A stretch of 32,422 nucleotides of DNA from GWA1-39-11 sp964640435 (lineage in GTDB: Bacteria; Patescibacteriota; Microgenomatia; Levybacterales; GWA1-39-11), in contig CAZXFJ010000006.1 in the NCBI GenBank assembly GCA_964640435.1, positions 1-32,422 on the forward strand, written 5' to 3'. Shown piece by piece: positions 7,359 through 12,487 of the stretch. The translations under genes and the position numbers were made by a program. Position 1 is the first letter of the stretch. The number at the start of each line of letters is the position of its first letter. Under the pieces are notes generated by a model. The model worked only from the letters and a program-made list of their open reading frames with translations. It was not told where the DNA came from and did not search any database.

Positions 7359-7450
7359 ATTGGTTTCCCGAAAATTGGTACATTCAGGCTCTATGCTTGC
7401 TTTGAAATGTTGCCCTCTTTTGGGCGACTGTACCTTTACAACCGGGAATT
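7359..7450 (+). ncRNA. Structured leader RNA of cassette A
   Basis: Nested pairings can be drawn. The outer stem is TTCCCG (7365-7370) with CGGGAA (7443-7448). GGTACA (7377-7382) pairs with TGTACC (7429-7434). Inside are a hairpin with the 9-nt loop TCTATGCTT (7390-7398) and a second hairpin GTTGCCC/GGGCGAC (7410-7416/7421-7427). The 3' part, GACTGTACCTTTAC then CCGGGAA, resembles the corresponding parts of the leaders at 8974 and 10477. Function is unknown; a cis-acting regulatory RNA is inferred. Confidence 0.5.
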
Positions 7451-7554
7451 TATTTTAGTTCTTGCAGCAGCAAATGGAAGGAGAAATCGAAAAGATACAT
7501 AAATAGATAAATAACCTTCACTTCTAAGATTGAGCATGTATAGGATAAATATTC

Positions 7555-8100
7555 ATGACAACTGAAACTGTTGAAACACCGACTAGCAGCATGGCCAGGC
7601 TTCTTACCAACATTTCCCCTAAGGAAAGTTTGGAGGAGCTTGTGGCAAAAGCCGAAGCTCACACGGGTGAACTCTGGCTTCGAATCCAAACCTGCCACAC
7701 CGTCGGTGAAGATGGCGATCCCAAACTCCAGCATCTTTGCGACGTGCCCCTTACAAAGGCACAAATTGAGGAGGCCTATCTGGCAGACCGAGAAGGCAAT
7801 CGTCGCAAGCATGTTGAAGCTTTGGTAGATGTCATCAGCACGGAGGATTTCCCTTCAGCACCCAAGTTTCTCCTCGACTTCATCGATGCGGCTGAAAAGC
7901 CTGTTTCACAAATCTATGCCTATGCCTCTATCATGGCATCGACAAACGGCCTGGGAGAGAGTCTGGAGGAGTTCCATCTTCAGGTCATGCGGCATTATGT
8001 CCGCGAAGCCATTAACTTTCCTCCTGATGAACGCGACACAGCGACTGTCAACGCGCTTCTTACACCCGAAGAGAGGAAAAAAAGAGAAAAGAAGTCATAG
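7555..8100 (+). CDS. Unrecognised 181-aa cassette A protein
   Basis: The product is soluble, acidic and probably mostly helical, with a Thr/Ser-rich N-terminus (MTTETVETPTSS) and a basic tail (EERKKREKKS). No domain is recognised. Codons are markedly richer in G and C than in obg upstream or alkD downstream. The ATG follows a weak Shine-Dalgarno (AGGA, 7542-7545), with a long structured leader between it and the promoter. It is the only gene of cassette A and ends just before a large branched hairpin that also serves the convergent alkD. Foreign origin is likely; function is unknown. Confidence 0.65.
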   Translation: MTTETVETPTSSMARLLTNISPKESLEELVAKAEAHTGELWLRIQTCHTVGEDGDPKLQHLCDVPLTKAQIEEAYLADREGNRRKHVEALVDVISTEDFPSAPKFLLDFIDAAEKPVSQIYAYASIMASTNGLGESLEEFHLQVMRHYVREAINFPPDERDTATVNALLTPEERKKREKKS

Positions 8101-8120
8101 CATGTTCCCGGTACTCATGT

Positions 8121-8194
8121 AAAGGCATTTGCGGAAGCAGGTGGGGTCAATTTGACCTTTCGACATCTGTCGACCCCTTGCTTCCGCTACCTTT
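8121..8194. terminator. Branched 3' hairpin of cassette A, probably bidirectional
   Basis: GCGGAAGCA (8131-8139) pairs with TGCTTCCGC (8179-8187), extended by AAAGG (8121-8125) with CCTTT (8190-8194). GG/CC pairs continue inward. Two hairpins sit inside: GGTCA/TGACC (8145-8149/8153-8157) and TCGAC/GTCGA (8160-8164/8169-8173). It lies between the convergent 7555 and alkD stops, so it could end both transcripts. Confidence 0.6.
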
Positions 8195-8900
8195 AAATTT
8201 CTCCTTTGAGGTATTTAAGTCTTTTCTCTTCTGAAAAACGCTCAATAGCGTATCTAAGCATTGTTCTTGGCATTGTTTTATATACTGGCTTTAGAAATTT
8301 CTCCTCCCCAACTTCTGATACTCTTTTTCCTGATTCCCGAAGCATCCAACCTACTGCTTTTTGAATTAAATCCTGCCTGTCATAAAGCAAAATCTTTGAA
8401 ATCTTGTATGTCCATTCTGTCTCCTTTTTATCCTTCATGAACTGAAATGTGGCAATAATACTAATTCGCCGCTCCCATATGCTATCTGAATTAGCTAATT
8501 TCTTAAGAAAACTTTTGTCTCGATCCAGTAAATATCCGCCTACAATTTTGTCAGCAGACAAATCAACTAAATCCCAGTTATTAATATATTTTGTGTTTGA
8601 CAGGTAAAATTCATAAATTTCCTTCCTTAACTTTTCATCTCCCTTTTTAAACTTATGTGTCAAAATTATGAGCGCAATTAGCCTTGCTTCGTGTATCTTA
8701 GACTTTAAAAGCGCTAAAACGTCTTTCATGGGTAAATCCTCGTATTTTGAGGCTAAAACTCGAGACTGAGGAACGGTAAAACCATAGAAAATGTCCCCTT
8801 CCGCATACTCTCCTTTTCCTGTTTTGAAAAATCTTTGTAAATAGACAGCTTTTGCAGGATTTCTTAATTTCTCAATTTCACTCAATAAATCGTCAATCAT
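8193..8900 (-). CDS. alkD: DNA alkylation repair enzyme, AlkD family
   Basis: AlkD-type glycosylases excise cationic alkylated bases (such as N3-methyladenine and N7-methylguanine) using a HEAT-repeat scaffold without base flipping. The 235-residue helical product matches this family in length. It keeps the key residues: W109 and D113 in NNWDLVD, Arg 144/145 in WERR, and W185 in AVGWMLRE. The composition is AT-rich like the host genes. TAAAAT (8912-8907) lies 6 nt before the ATG, so initiation is probably leaderless. It stands alone on the minus strand between two foreign-looking cassettes. Confidence 0.92.
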   Translation of the reverse strand: MIDDLLSEIEKLRNPAKAVYLQRFFKTGKGEYAEGDIFYGFTVPQSRVLASKYEDLPMKDVLALLKSKIHEARLIALIILTHKFKKGDEKLRKEIYEFYLSNTKYINNWDLVDLSADKIVGGYLLDRDKSFLKKLANSDSIWERRISIIATFQFMKDKKETEWTYKISKILLYDRQDLIQKAVGWMLRESGKRVSEVGEEKFLKPVYKTMPRTMLRYAIERFSEEKRLKYLKGEI

Positions 8901-8906
8901 TCATCT

Positions 8907-8912
8907 ATTTTA
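8907..8912 (-). promoter_or_regulatory. -10 box of alkD
   Basis: TAAAAT on the minus strand ends 6 nt before the alkD ATG. GGCTAA lies 6 nt further upstream, similar to the element before era. Confidence 0.55.
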
Positions 8913-8937
8913 GCAAATTTAGCCACGAAATGGTCAT

Positions 8938-8966
8938 TTGATTGTAAGAAACAGCAGTGATATAAT
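8938..8966 (+). promoter_or_regulatory. Promoter of cassette B
   Basis: TTGATT (8938-8943), a 17-nt spacer and TGA-TATAAT (8958-8966). A second TATAAT at 8982-8987 could serve as an alternative start just before the first stem. Confidence 0.78.
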
Positions 8967-8973
8967 CGGAATT

Positions 8974-9077
8974 TATCAACCTATAATAACTGGAGCGCCT
9001 TGGACTCGATAAGCATGAGTCCTTACGGGGCTCTTTTTTGTTTCTAGGCTGCGCACCTTAACTTTTCGGAAAATCAA
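8974..9077 (+). ncRNA. Structured leader RNA of cassette B
   Basis: The first hairpin has GGACTC (9002-9007) pairing with GAGTCC (9017-9022) around the 9-nt loop GATAAGCAT. It is enclosed by GAGC/GCTC and CC/GG with a 2-nt/4-to-5-nt internal loop. This mirrors the leader at 10477. The block GCACCTTAACTTTT (9053-9066) plus CGGAA is repeated almost exactly at 10550-10570. A further CACAAG/CTTGTG hairpin (9079-9096) follows. The role is unknown. Confidence 0.55.
8993..9039 (+). terminator. Attenuator-like hairpin with T6 tract in leader B
   Basis: The stem closed by GAGC (8993-8996) and GCTC (9030-9033) is followed directly by TTTTTT (9034-9039). This is the form of an intrinsic terminator. It would stop transcripts after about 65 nt, before any gene of cassette B, acting as an attenuator or making a small RNA. 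Confidence 0.55.
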
Positions 9078-9174
9078 CCACAAGCAACAACTTGTGTACC
9101 ATACATCAACTCATACTTGAAAGGAGAACCGTACAACTAATCGGCTAGCATCAGAGAGTATTGAAAGGTCTACC

Positions 9175-9414
9175 ATGGACATCAATTGGCAAATTCGGAA
9201 TGGCGTTCACTTGCCAACCGTAGAGCCACGAGACCGAGCAAGGGCATTTCTGGAAATTCATCACCGTCCTGTGACGGAGGATGCCATCCAGAGCCTCGTA
9301 GCTCACTACCCTGGTGGCATCTTTATGCCAGGACGCAACGCAAGGCCCGTTTCTACCCCACCTACGGAGGTGTGGGAGAACAACAGCGGTGACAATCGAG
9401 GACTACGACCTTGA
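9175..9414 (+). CDS. Unrecognised 79-aa cassette B protein
   Basis: A small soluble protein starting MDINWQIRNG, with a Pro-rich C-terminal half (PGGIFMPGRN, STPPTEVW). No domain is recognised. The ATG follows GAAAGG (9163-9168) with a 6-nt gap, a good Shine-Dalgarno unlike the host genes. It is the first gene of cassette B, about 200 nt after the promoter. Its TGA overlaps the TTG start of the next gene. Codons are G+C-rich compared with alkD. Confidence 0.5.
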   Translation: MDINWQIRNGVHLPTVEPRDRARAFLEIHHRPVTEDAIQSLVAHYPGGIFMPGRNARPVSTPPTEVWENNSGDNRGLRP

Positions 9415-9707
9415 TCAACATTGAGGTCGCCTCCGACATTGAGGAGACGGAGTTCGCCGAGTTTCGGCTTACGACACCTCCAGAGGGATTCGTTCTGCCT
9501 GACCACATCGGTGGCTTGGCGGGAAATCAAGTCGTCTTCACGTATCTGTTTCGGCAGAACGAGCCACGTGCTCAGGACTACCGGACGTTACTAGTGAGAA
9601 GAGCTGAAGGACTCTACTGCGTTCACAGTGACGCGGCGTTTCCTGATCATCTCTTCCTCATCAGACGAGACGCGCTCACTAACGAGCACTTCGAAGTCAT
9701 CGGCTAG
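9411..9707 (+). CDS. Unrecognised 98-aa cassette B protein (TTG start)
   Basis: The TTG at 9411 overlaps the previous stop (TTGA) and is preceded by GAGGA (9398-9402) with an 8-nt gap, suggesting translational coupling. The 98-residue acidic protein looks beta-rich (QVVFTYLFR, YRTLLVRR, HLFLIRRD) and has no signal or membrane segment. No family is recognised. Confidence 0.55.
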   Translation: MINIEVASDIEETEFAEFRLTTPPEGFVLPDHIGGLAGNQVVFTYLFRQNEPRAQDYRTLLVRRAEGLYCVHSDAAFPDHLFLIRRDALTNEHFEVIG

Positions 9708-9737
9708 CACAAGTTCAAGTCACAGAGGATACCTACA

Positions 9738-9992
9738 ATGGATCTTGAGACTACGGACTCTTCAGAGAGCATCGGCAAGACGTACAAGGAATGCATCCTG
9801 AGCCGATACACCGGTAACTCGACCGTCGACGGACATCTCGTGAAGGTGACCGTCTTCCGGTTCTTTACCCTTTTCGGCAAGGAACAGATTCTTCAGTTCC
9901 TTCGTTCCGTCAAGGCCAAGGGCTACAAGCTCGATCGGTGGCGACTCTCAGATGGACGTTTCTACATCACTGTGGCTGACTTCGCTACGTAA
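9738..9992 (+). CDS. Unrecognised 84-aa cassette B protein
   Basis: Preceded by AGAGGA (9724-9729), 8 nt before the ATG. The 84-residue product ends with a helix, a KGY turn and two strands (FLRSVKAKGYKLDRWRL, then FYITVADF). The cassette C protein at 11326 has a loosely similar order (QFLFWLLEKGF, then a strand). This could mean distant relationship or simply a common small alpha/beta fold. No known domain is recognised. Confidence 0.55.
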   Translation: MDLETTDSSESIGKTYKECILSRYTGNSTVDGHLVKVTVFRFFTLFGKEQILQFLRSVKAKGYKLDRWRLSDGRFYITVADFAT

Positions 9993-10072
9993 TCGACCCC
10001 GCTGACGGCGAGTTATTTATCTCGCCGACTGAATGATCGGAACGAACTATAGCAAAGGAAGCCATCCCGACC

Positions 10073-10249
10073 ATGGTACAACAACAAGGAGCAAGCGACT
10101 CTGGGGAGTCACAACAGGAACAGGCACAACCTGACGAAACCATGCGTTCCGTCGGGCGAATAATTCCGCCTGAAATCAAGCTCTATCCGCGGGAAAAACC
10201 CACTCAAGACCTACTGGACGCCTATCGTCCCAAGGTCATAGATGAGTGA
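10073..10249 (+). CDS. Small 58-aa Gln/Glu-rich cassette B protein
   Basis: The reading frame runs from ATG 10073 to TGA 10247-10249. The N-terminal half is rich in Gln, Ser and Glu (MVQQQGASDSGESQQEQ) and looks disordered. The second half has Pro-rich segments (IIPPEIKLYPREKP) and ends DLLDAYRPKVIDE. AAAGGAA lies 12 nt before the start. The stop overlaps the next start by 8 nt. The identity is unknown; the SD, the overlap and the codon style support it being real. Confidence 0.45.
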   Translation: MVQQQGASDSGESQQEQAQPDETMRSVGRIIPPEIKLYPREKPTQDLLDAYRPKVIDE

Positions 10250-10313
10250 CACTGACCGCAAGGTTGACATCCGAAAGGAAAGGCTAAGAGCACTGGCTAA
10301 GCTCAAGGCCTAA
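10242..10313 (+). CDS. 23-aa basic micro-protein, last gene of cassette B
   Basis: ATG 10242 lies inside the end of the preceding gene (ATGAGTGA) with AAGG (10232-10235) 6 nt upstream. The product MSDTDRKVDIRKERLRALAK plus three residues is a charged, helix-forming peptide. The TAA is followed within 20 nt by the branched hairpin at 10330. Function is unknown; such a short gene remains tentative. Confidence 0.35.
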   Translation: MSDTDRKVDIRKERLRALAKLKA

Positions 10314-10329
10314 AGGGGCGAAAACTCGT

Positions 10330-10399
10330 GGAGGGGAATAAAAGAAGTGCAGCACAAGCTGCAGCAGCCAATGGGCTGTTACCCAACTTCTTCCCCTCC
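10330..10399 (+). terminator. Branched 3' hairpin of cassette B
   Basis: The outer stem GGAGGGGAA (10330-10338) pairs with TTCCCCTCC (10391-10399), continued by GAAGT/ACTTC (10344-10348/10386-10390). It encloses GCAGC/GCTGC (10349-10353/10358-10362) and AGCAGCC/GGCTGTT (10363-10369/10374-10380). No long T-run follows, only TTTTATATTTTT further on. Confidence 0.6.
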
Positions 10400-10461
10400 G
10401 CCTCGTTCCACTTTTATATTTTTCCGAAAATCCACATCTTATAGTTTATTTACCCAATTTT

Positions 10462-10470
10462 TGATATAAT
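10462..10470 (+). promoter_or_regulatory. Extended -10 promoter of cassette C
   Basis: TGATATAAT is identical to the cassette B, obg and SDR extended -10 boxes. No clear -35 is seen. Start of transcription is expected near 10477. Confidence 0.7.
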
Positions 10471-10476
10471 CTGCAG

Positions 10477-10574
10477 TTAATTAAGCTCTTCGGCAAGGCG
10501 CTTGTAGACTCTGAGCTTGTCTACTCTTGCGCCCAGCGCAAGACTTATAGCACCTTAACTTTTTCCGGAAGGAA
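10477..10574 (+). ncRNA. Structured leader RNA of cassette C
   Basis: GTAGAC (10504-10509) pairs with GTCTAC (10519-10524) around the 9-nt loop TCTGAGCTT. It is closed by GGCGC/GCGCC (10497-10501/10529-10533) with a TT/TCTT internal loop. A competing hairpin CTTGCG/CGCAAG (10526-10531/10537-10542) shares bases with the closing stem, so two folds are mutually exclusive. The 3' end GCACCTTAACTTTT (10550-10563) then CCGGAAGGA repeats the cassette B leader, and here it contains the SD of the first gene. Confidence 0.58.
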
Positions 10575-10577
10575 TCA

Positions 10578-10670
10578 ATGAAGAAATTATTTTTGGTCTC
10601 AGGACTCATTGTCCTACTCGTCATTCTTTCAAAGCTTTGGAAAGCCCTTATGGACTTTTCTCCAGTTTAG
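10578..10670 (+). CDS. 30-aa single-span membrane micro-protein
   Basis: The ATG at 10578 follows GGAAGG (10567-10572). The 30-residue product is one hydrophobic segment (LFLVSGLIVLLVILSKLW) with a short tail MDFSPV. It is first in cassette C, directly after the conserved leader block, so the leader may control its translation. Its size suggests a membrane-inserted regulatory or toxic peptide, but that is only a guess. Confidence 0.5.
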   Translation: MKKLFLVSGLIVLLVILSKLWKALMDFSPV

Positions 10671-10685
10671 TCACGGAGTAGCGAC

Positions 10686-10817
10686 ATGAAATACGTATTT
10701 GGACTTACTATCGCTCTCTGCATCTTCTACCGCCTGCTTTGGTGGATCGGAGAACAAGTCAGAGAGGACGAACGAGCAAGACAAATGAGGGAGGATTACG
10801 ACAGCAACCCAAGATAG
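10686..10817 (+). CDS. 43-aa membrane-anchored micro-protein
   Basis: GGAG (10675-10678) lies 7 nt before ATG 10686. The product has an N-terminal hydrophobic span (YVFGLTIALCIFYRLLWWI) and a charged C-terminus (EDERARQMREDYDSN). It is the second tiny membrane protein in a row in cassette C. Its TAG overlaps the SD (GGAGG) of the next gene. Function is unknown. Confidence 0.5.
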   Translation: MKYVFGLTIALCIFYRLLWWIGEQVREDERARQMREDYDSNPR

Positions 10818-10826
10818 GAGGAAGCA

Positions 10827-11036
10827 ATGGACTCGACTGAAAAGAACAGGCTTGAGCTTCCGTTCCTAGATTGGAACAGATTGATCCCAAGCATTCTGAA
10901 GCGAGCCAACCCAGGTGAAACCATTTGGGTTCTTACAGAAACCCAGGCTCACTTCGTGCAGGTCAACGCAGAGCGGCTTTATCCCAACAAGAAAATAGTC
11001 GTTCAAATCAAGGAGCATGCAAATGACATGGGATGA
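10827..11036 (+). CDS. Unrecognised 69-aa cassette C protein
   Basis: The strongest spaced Shine-Dalgarno of the cassette (GGAGG, 10817-10821) is 5 nt before the ATG. The protein is soluble, with a helix (DWNRLIPSILKRANPG) followed by strands (TIWVLTETQAHFVQV, KKIVVQIK). The alternating pattern suggests a small alpha/beta fold. No known family. Its end overlaps the next start by 14 nt. Confidence 0.55.
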   Translation: MDSTEKNRLELPFLDWNRLIPSILKRANPGETIWVLTETQAHFVQVNAERLYPNKKIVVQIKEHANDMG

Positions 11037-11316
11037 CGAGGATGCACTATCAAGTTCAAGTTCGACCTGGCAGTATAGCCAAATACCGGCGATCTCCAAG
11101 CCTCAATTTGAGGTATTCGGTAGCCCTTGCTGCGGCGACAAAGAGATACTTGACGAGCTTGGCCATCGGTACATTCGCGACGAGAATGGTGAGCTCGTGA
11201 GTTGTCCATGTGGCAAACCCTACGGCATCTTCAACGAAGGTGTTACCATGCATGGGTTTGCGTCTGGAACAAAGCCGGACACGCTCTTGCTTATCAACCA
11301 CCCCCTAGCGATCTAG
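11023..11316 (+). CDS. 97-aa cassette C protein with possible Cys zinc site
   Basis: I prefer ATG 11023 because AAGGAG (11010-11015) is 7 nt upstream; the in-frame ATG at 11017 is only 1 nt from it. After a Ser-rich stretch the protein has SPCCGDKEIL and later SCPCGKPYG. Two such Cys clusters could bind zinc as a small ribbon. The remainder (TLLLINHPLAI) is hydrophobic. The family is unknown. Confidence 0.5.
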   Translation: MTWDDEDALSSSSSTWQYSQIPAISKPQFEVFGSPCCGDKEILDELGHRYIRDENGELVSCPCGKPYGIFNEGVTMHGFASGTKPDTLLLINHPLAI

Positions 11317-11325
11317 GACGAGGGA

Positions 11326-11616
11326 ATGAGACGAATTAAACTCGAGGATGTTCGATCCCAGTTCAAGGTAATCGAGTCAATTGAGTCCCTTGAACCCAAA
11401 AATCGACAGGGTACCGTTCGCTGCTACGAGCTGCGCATCGGGTCAAAGCCTGAAGAGGTGAAGCTTGTTCGCCAGTTTCTATTCTGGCTTCTTGAAAAGG
11501 GCTTCACGGAAGTGTCAAGCTCCCTGATCTTCCCTAAAATGGAGGGGATCGGAAGCCGCACCCAAATAGGGCTGTTCTTTTACAGAGATCCCGACGACTT
11601 AACGTTGACAGAATAA
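11326..11616 (+). CDS. Unrecognised 96-aa cassette C protein
   Basis: The product is basic at the N-terminus (MRRIKLEDVRSQF), then strand (TVRCYELRIG), helix (VKLVRQFLFWLLEKGF) and strands (SSLIFPKMEG, TQIGLFFYRD). It has no membrane anchor. GAGGG ends only 1 nt before the ATG, an awkward spacing, so the true start could differ. It is the last gene of cassette C, 12 nt before the branched hairpin at 11629. No known domain. Confidence 0.5.
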   Translation: MRRIKLEDVRSQFKVIESIESLEPKNRQGTVRCYELRIGSKPEEVKLVRQFLFWLLEKGFTEVSSSLIFPKMEGIGSRTQIGLFFYRDPDDLTLTE

Positions 11617-11628
11617 CCGGAAAAGGAG

Positions 11629-11710
11629 GTGATATATTGCGAAGGCAGGAGTGAGGCAGCTATGCTGCATTGGACCAACTGGTCCACTCATTCTTGTCTT
11701 CGCATATCAC
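11629..11710 (+). terminator. Branched 3' hairpin of cassette C
   Basis: GTGATA (11629-11634) pairs with TATCAC (11705-11710), and TGCGAAG (11638-11644) with CTTCGCA (11698-11704). Inside are GCAGC/GCTGC (11656-11660/11664-11668) and TGGACC/GGTCCA (11671-11676/11681-11686). The first inner hairpin has the same GCAGC/GCTGC arms as in cassette B. The 5' arm also contains AAGGAGGTGAT, a perfect anti-SD complement. Confidence 0.6.
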
Positions 11711-11722
11711 ATATGCAATACT
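11694..11722 (+). promoter_or_regulatory. Promoter of the 11729 gene
   Basis: TTGTCT (11694-11699), 17 nt, AATACT (11717-11722) with TG at 11714-11715. The ATG follows after 6 nt. The -35 lies inside the 3' arm of the cassette C hairpin. Confidence 0.55.
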
Positions 11723-11728
11723 TTATTT

Positions 11729-12487
11729 ATGCCTCGAAAGTCAAAAGTAACTCTTAAGAATTTCAAGCTAAGAAAGAAAAAAACTGTAAAGCTCTCTGGA
11801 GTTCAAATTTTTGCACTACTACTCCCATTTTTTGTTCTAGCTCTCTTCATTATTTTTCCTATAATTGGACTTTCTATTTGGAATATTATTTCCTGGAATG
11901 AAACTAATATGCCAGCCAATCTTTCTCTAAATCAATACAATACTGGTAGACAATATGTAATAAACCGATATGGCTGGAAAACATACACAAATGATAAATA
12001 TGGGTTTTCAATTAAATATCCAAAAGAAGGATATGTGCAAAATGAAAGTTGCTTTACAGGACCTTGCACTGGGGTTCATAGAGCTACCTGCGGAAGTGAT
12101 ATAAAGAGTGAAGATCTAACTCGCTCCTCTACTTTTATTAGCCTTGATAACATGCTTGGAATAATTATTAATGATTACAATGGACCAATTGACGAGTTTA
12201 TCAAAAGCCAAGGCGGAAAACCTACTGACTTTAAACTTGAAAAGGAACAAATATATGGCTCTGATGAGGCAGTATATGTAACTTTGAATAATGATGATGG
12301 AATGACTCCACCTATTCCATCTATTGTTTCTCCAGCATATATAATTCGCAAGGGAAATTATATCTACCAGATTGCTCCACTGCAAAATTATGGAAGCAAA
12401 ACAGGTTGTCTTCCCCCTGCGGGAACTGGTGGCAAAATATTCACGTCAAAATATTGGAATATTCCGGATAGCATAAGTTTTAATTAA
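11729..12487 (+). CDS. Membrane-anchored extracytoplasmic protein with PsbP-like opening
   Basis: The 252-residue product has a strongly basic cytoplasmic N-terminus (PRKSKVTLKNFKLRKKKTVK), one membrane span at about residues 27-55, and an outer domain beginning NDKYGFSIKYPKEG. That strand resembles the PsbP-like protein at 4836. Four Cys cluster in the outer domain (SCFTGPCTG, ATCGS, TGCLPP) and could form disulfides. I chose ATG 11729 because an AATACT box lies 6 nt upstream. The open frame reaches back to GTG 11651, but that part is the cassette C hairpin. Function is unknown. Confidence 0.65.
   Translation: MPRKSKVTLKNFKLRKKKTVKLSGVQIFALLLPFFVLALFIIFPIIGLSIWNIISWNETNMPANLSLNQYNTGRQYVINRYGWKTYTNDKYGFSIKYPKEGYVQNESCFTGPCTGVHRATCGSDIKSEDLTRSSTFISLDNMLGIIINDYNGPIDEFIKSQGGKPTDFKLEKEQIYGSDEAVYVTLNNDDGMTPPIPSIVSPAYIIRKGNYIYQIAPLQNYGSKTGCLPPAGTGGKIFTSKYWNIPDSISFN

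Larger units (their letters stand above)
7323..11710 (+). other. Cluster of three G+C-richer cassettes (A, B, C) around alkD
   Basis: Three plus-strand units differ visibly from their AT-rich surroundings: A 7323-8194, B 8938-10399 and C 10462-11710. Each has a host-like TG-n-TATAAT promoter, a structured leader of about 100 nt, one to five SD-preceded genes with G/C-ending codons, and a branched 3' hairpin. The minus-strand gene alkD between A and B has host composition and a leaderless promoter. I see no integrase, transposase, capsid or replication gene and no target-site duplication. Composition was judged by eye. Whether these are mobile cassettes, phage remnants or a resident regulatory family is inference. 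Confidence 0.55.

Noticed and set aside
7474..7506. Ten-codon leader peptide starting at ATG 7474
   Set aside because: Its own SD would have to lie upstream, but the AAGGAG is inside the frame; no support for translation.
7359..10574. Known self-cleaving ribozyme in the leaders
   Set aside because: I found no hammerhead core (CUGANGA with GAAA) nor another core I could draw with confidence; a covariance-model search would decide.
7323..11710. Classical integron with attC sites
   Set aside because: No tyrosine recombinase and no GTTRRRY core at the bases of the hairpins that I can see; each cassette has its own promoter and several genes, unlike standard integron cassettes.
7323..11710. Assembly chimera or contamination
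   Set aside because: The promoters of all three units have the same TG-n-TATAAT form as obg and the SDR gene, and alkD of host type lies between A and B; read coverage would still be needed to exclude it fully.
11651..11728. GTG start for the 11729 gene
   Set aside because: The extra 26 codons are the arms of the cassette C hairpin and change from G+C-rich to AT-rich; kept only as a low-interest observation because of the AAGGAGGTGAT upstream.
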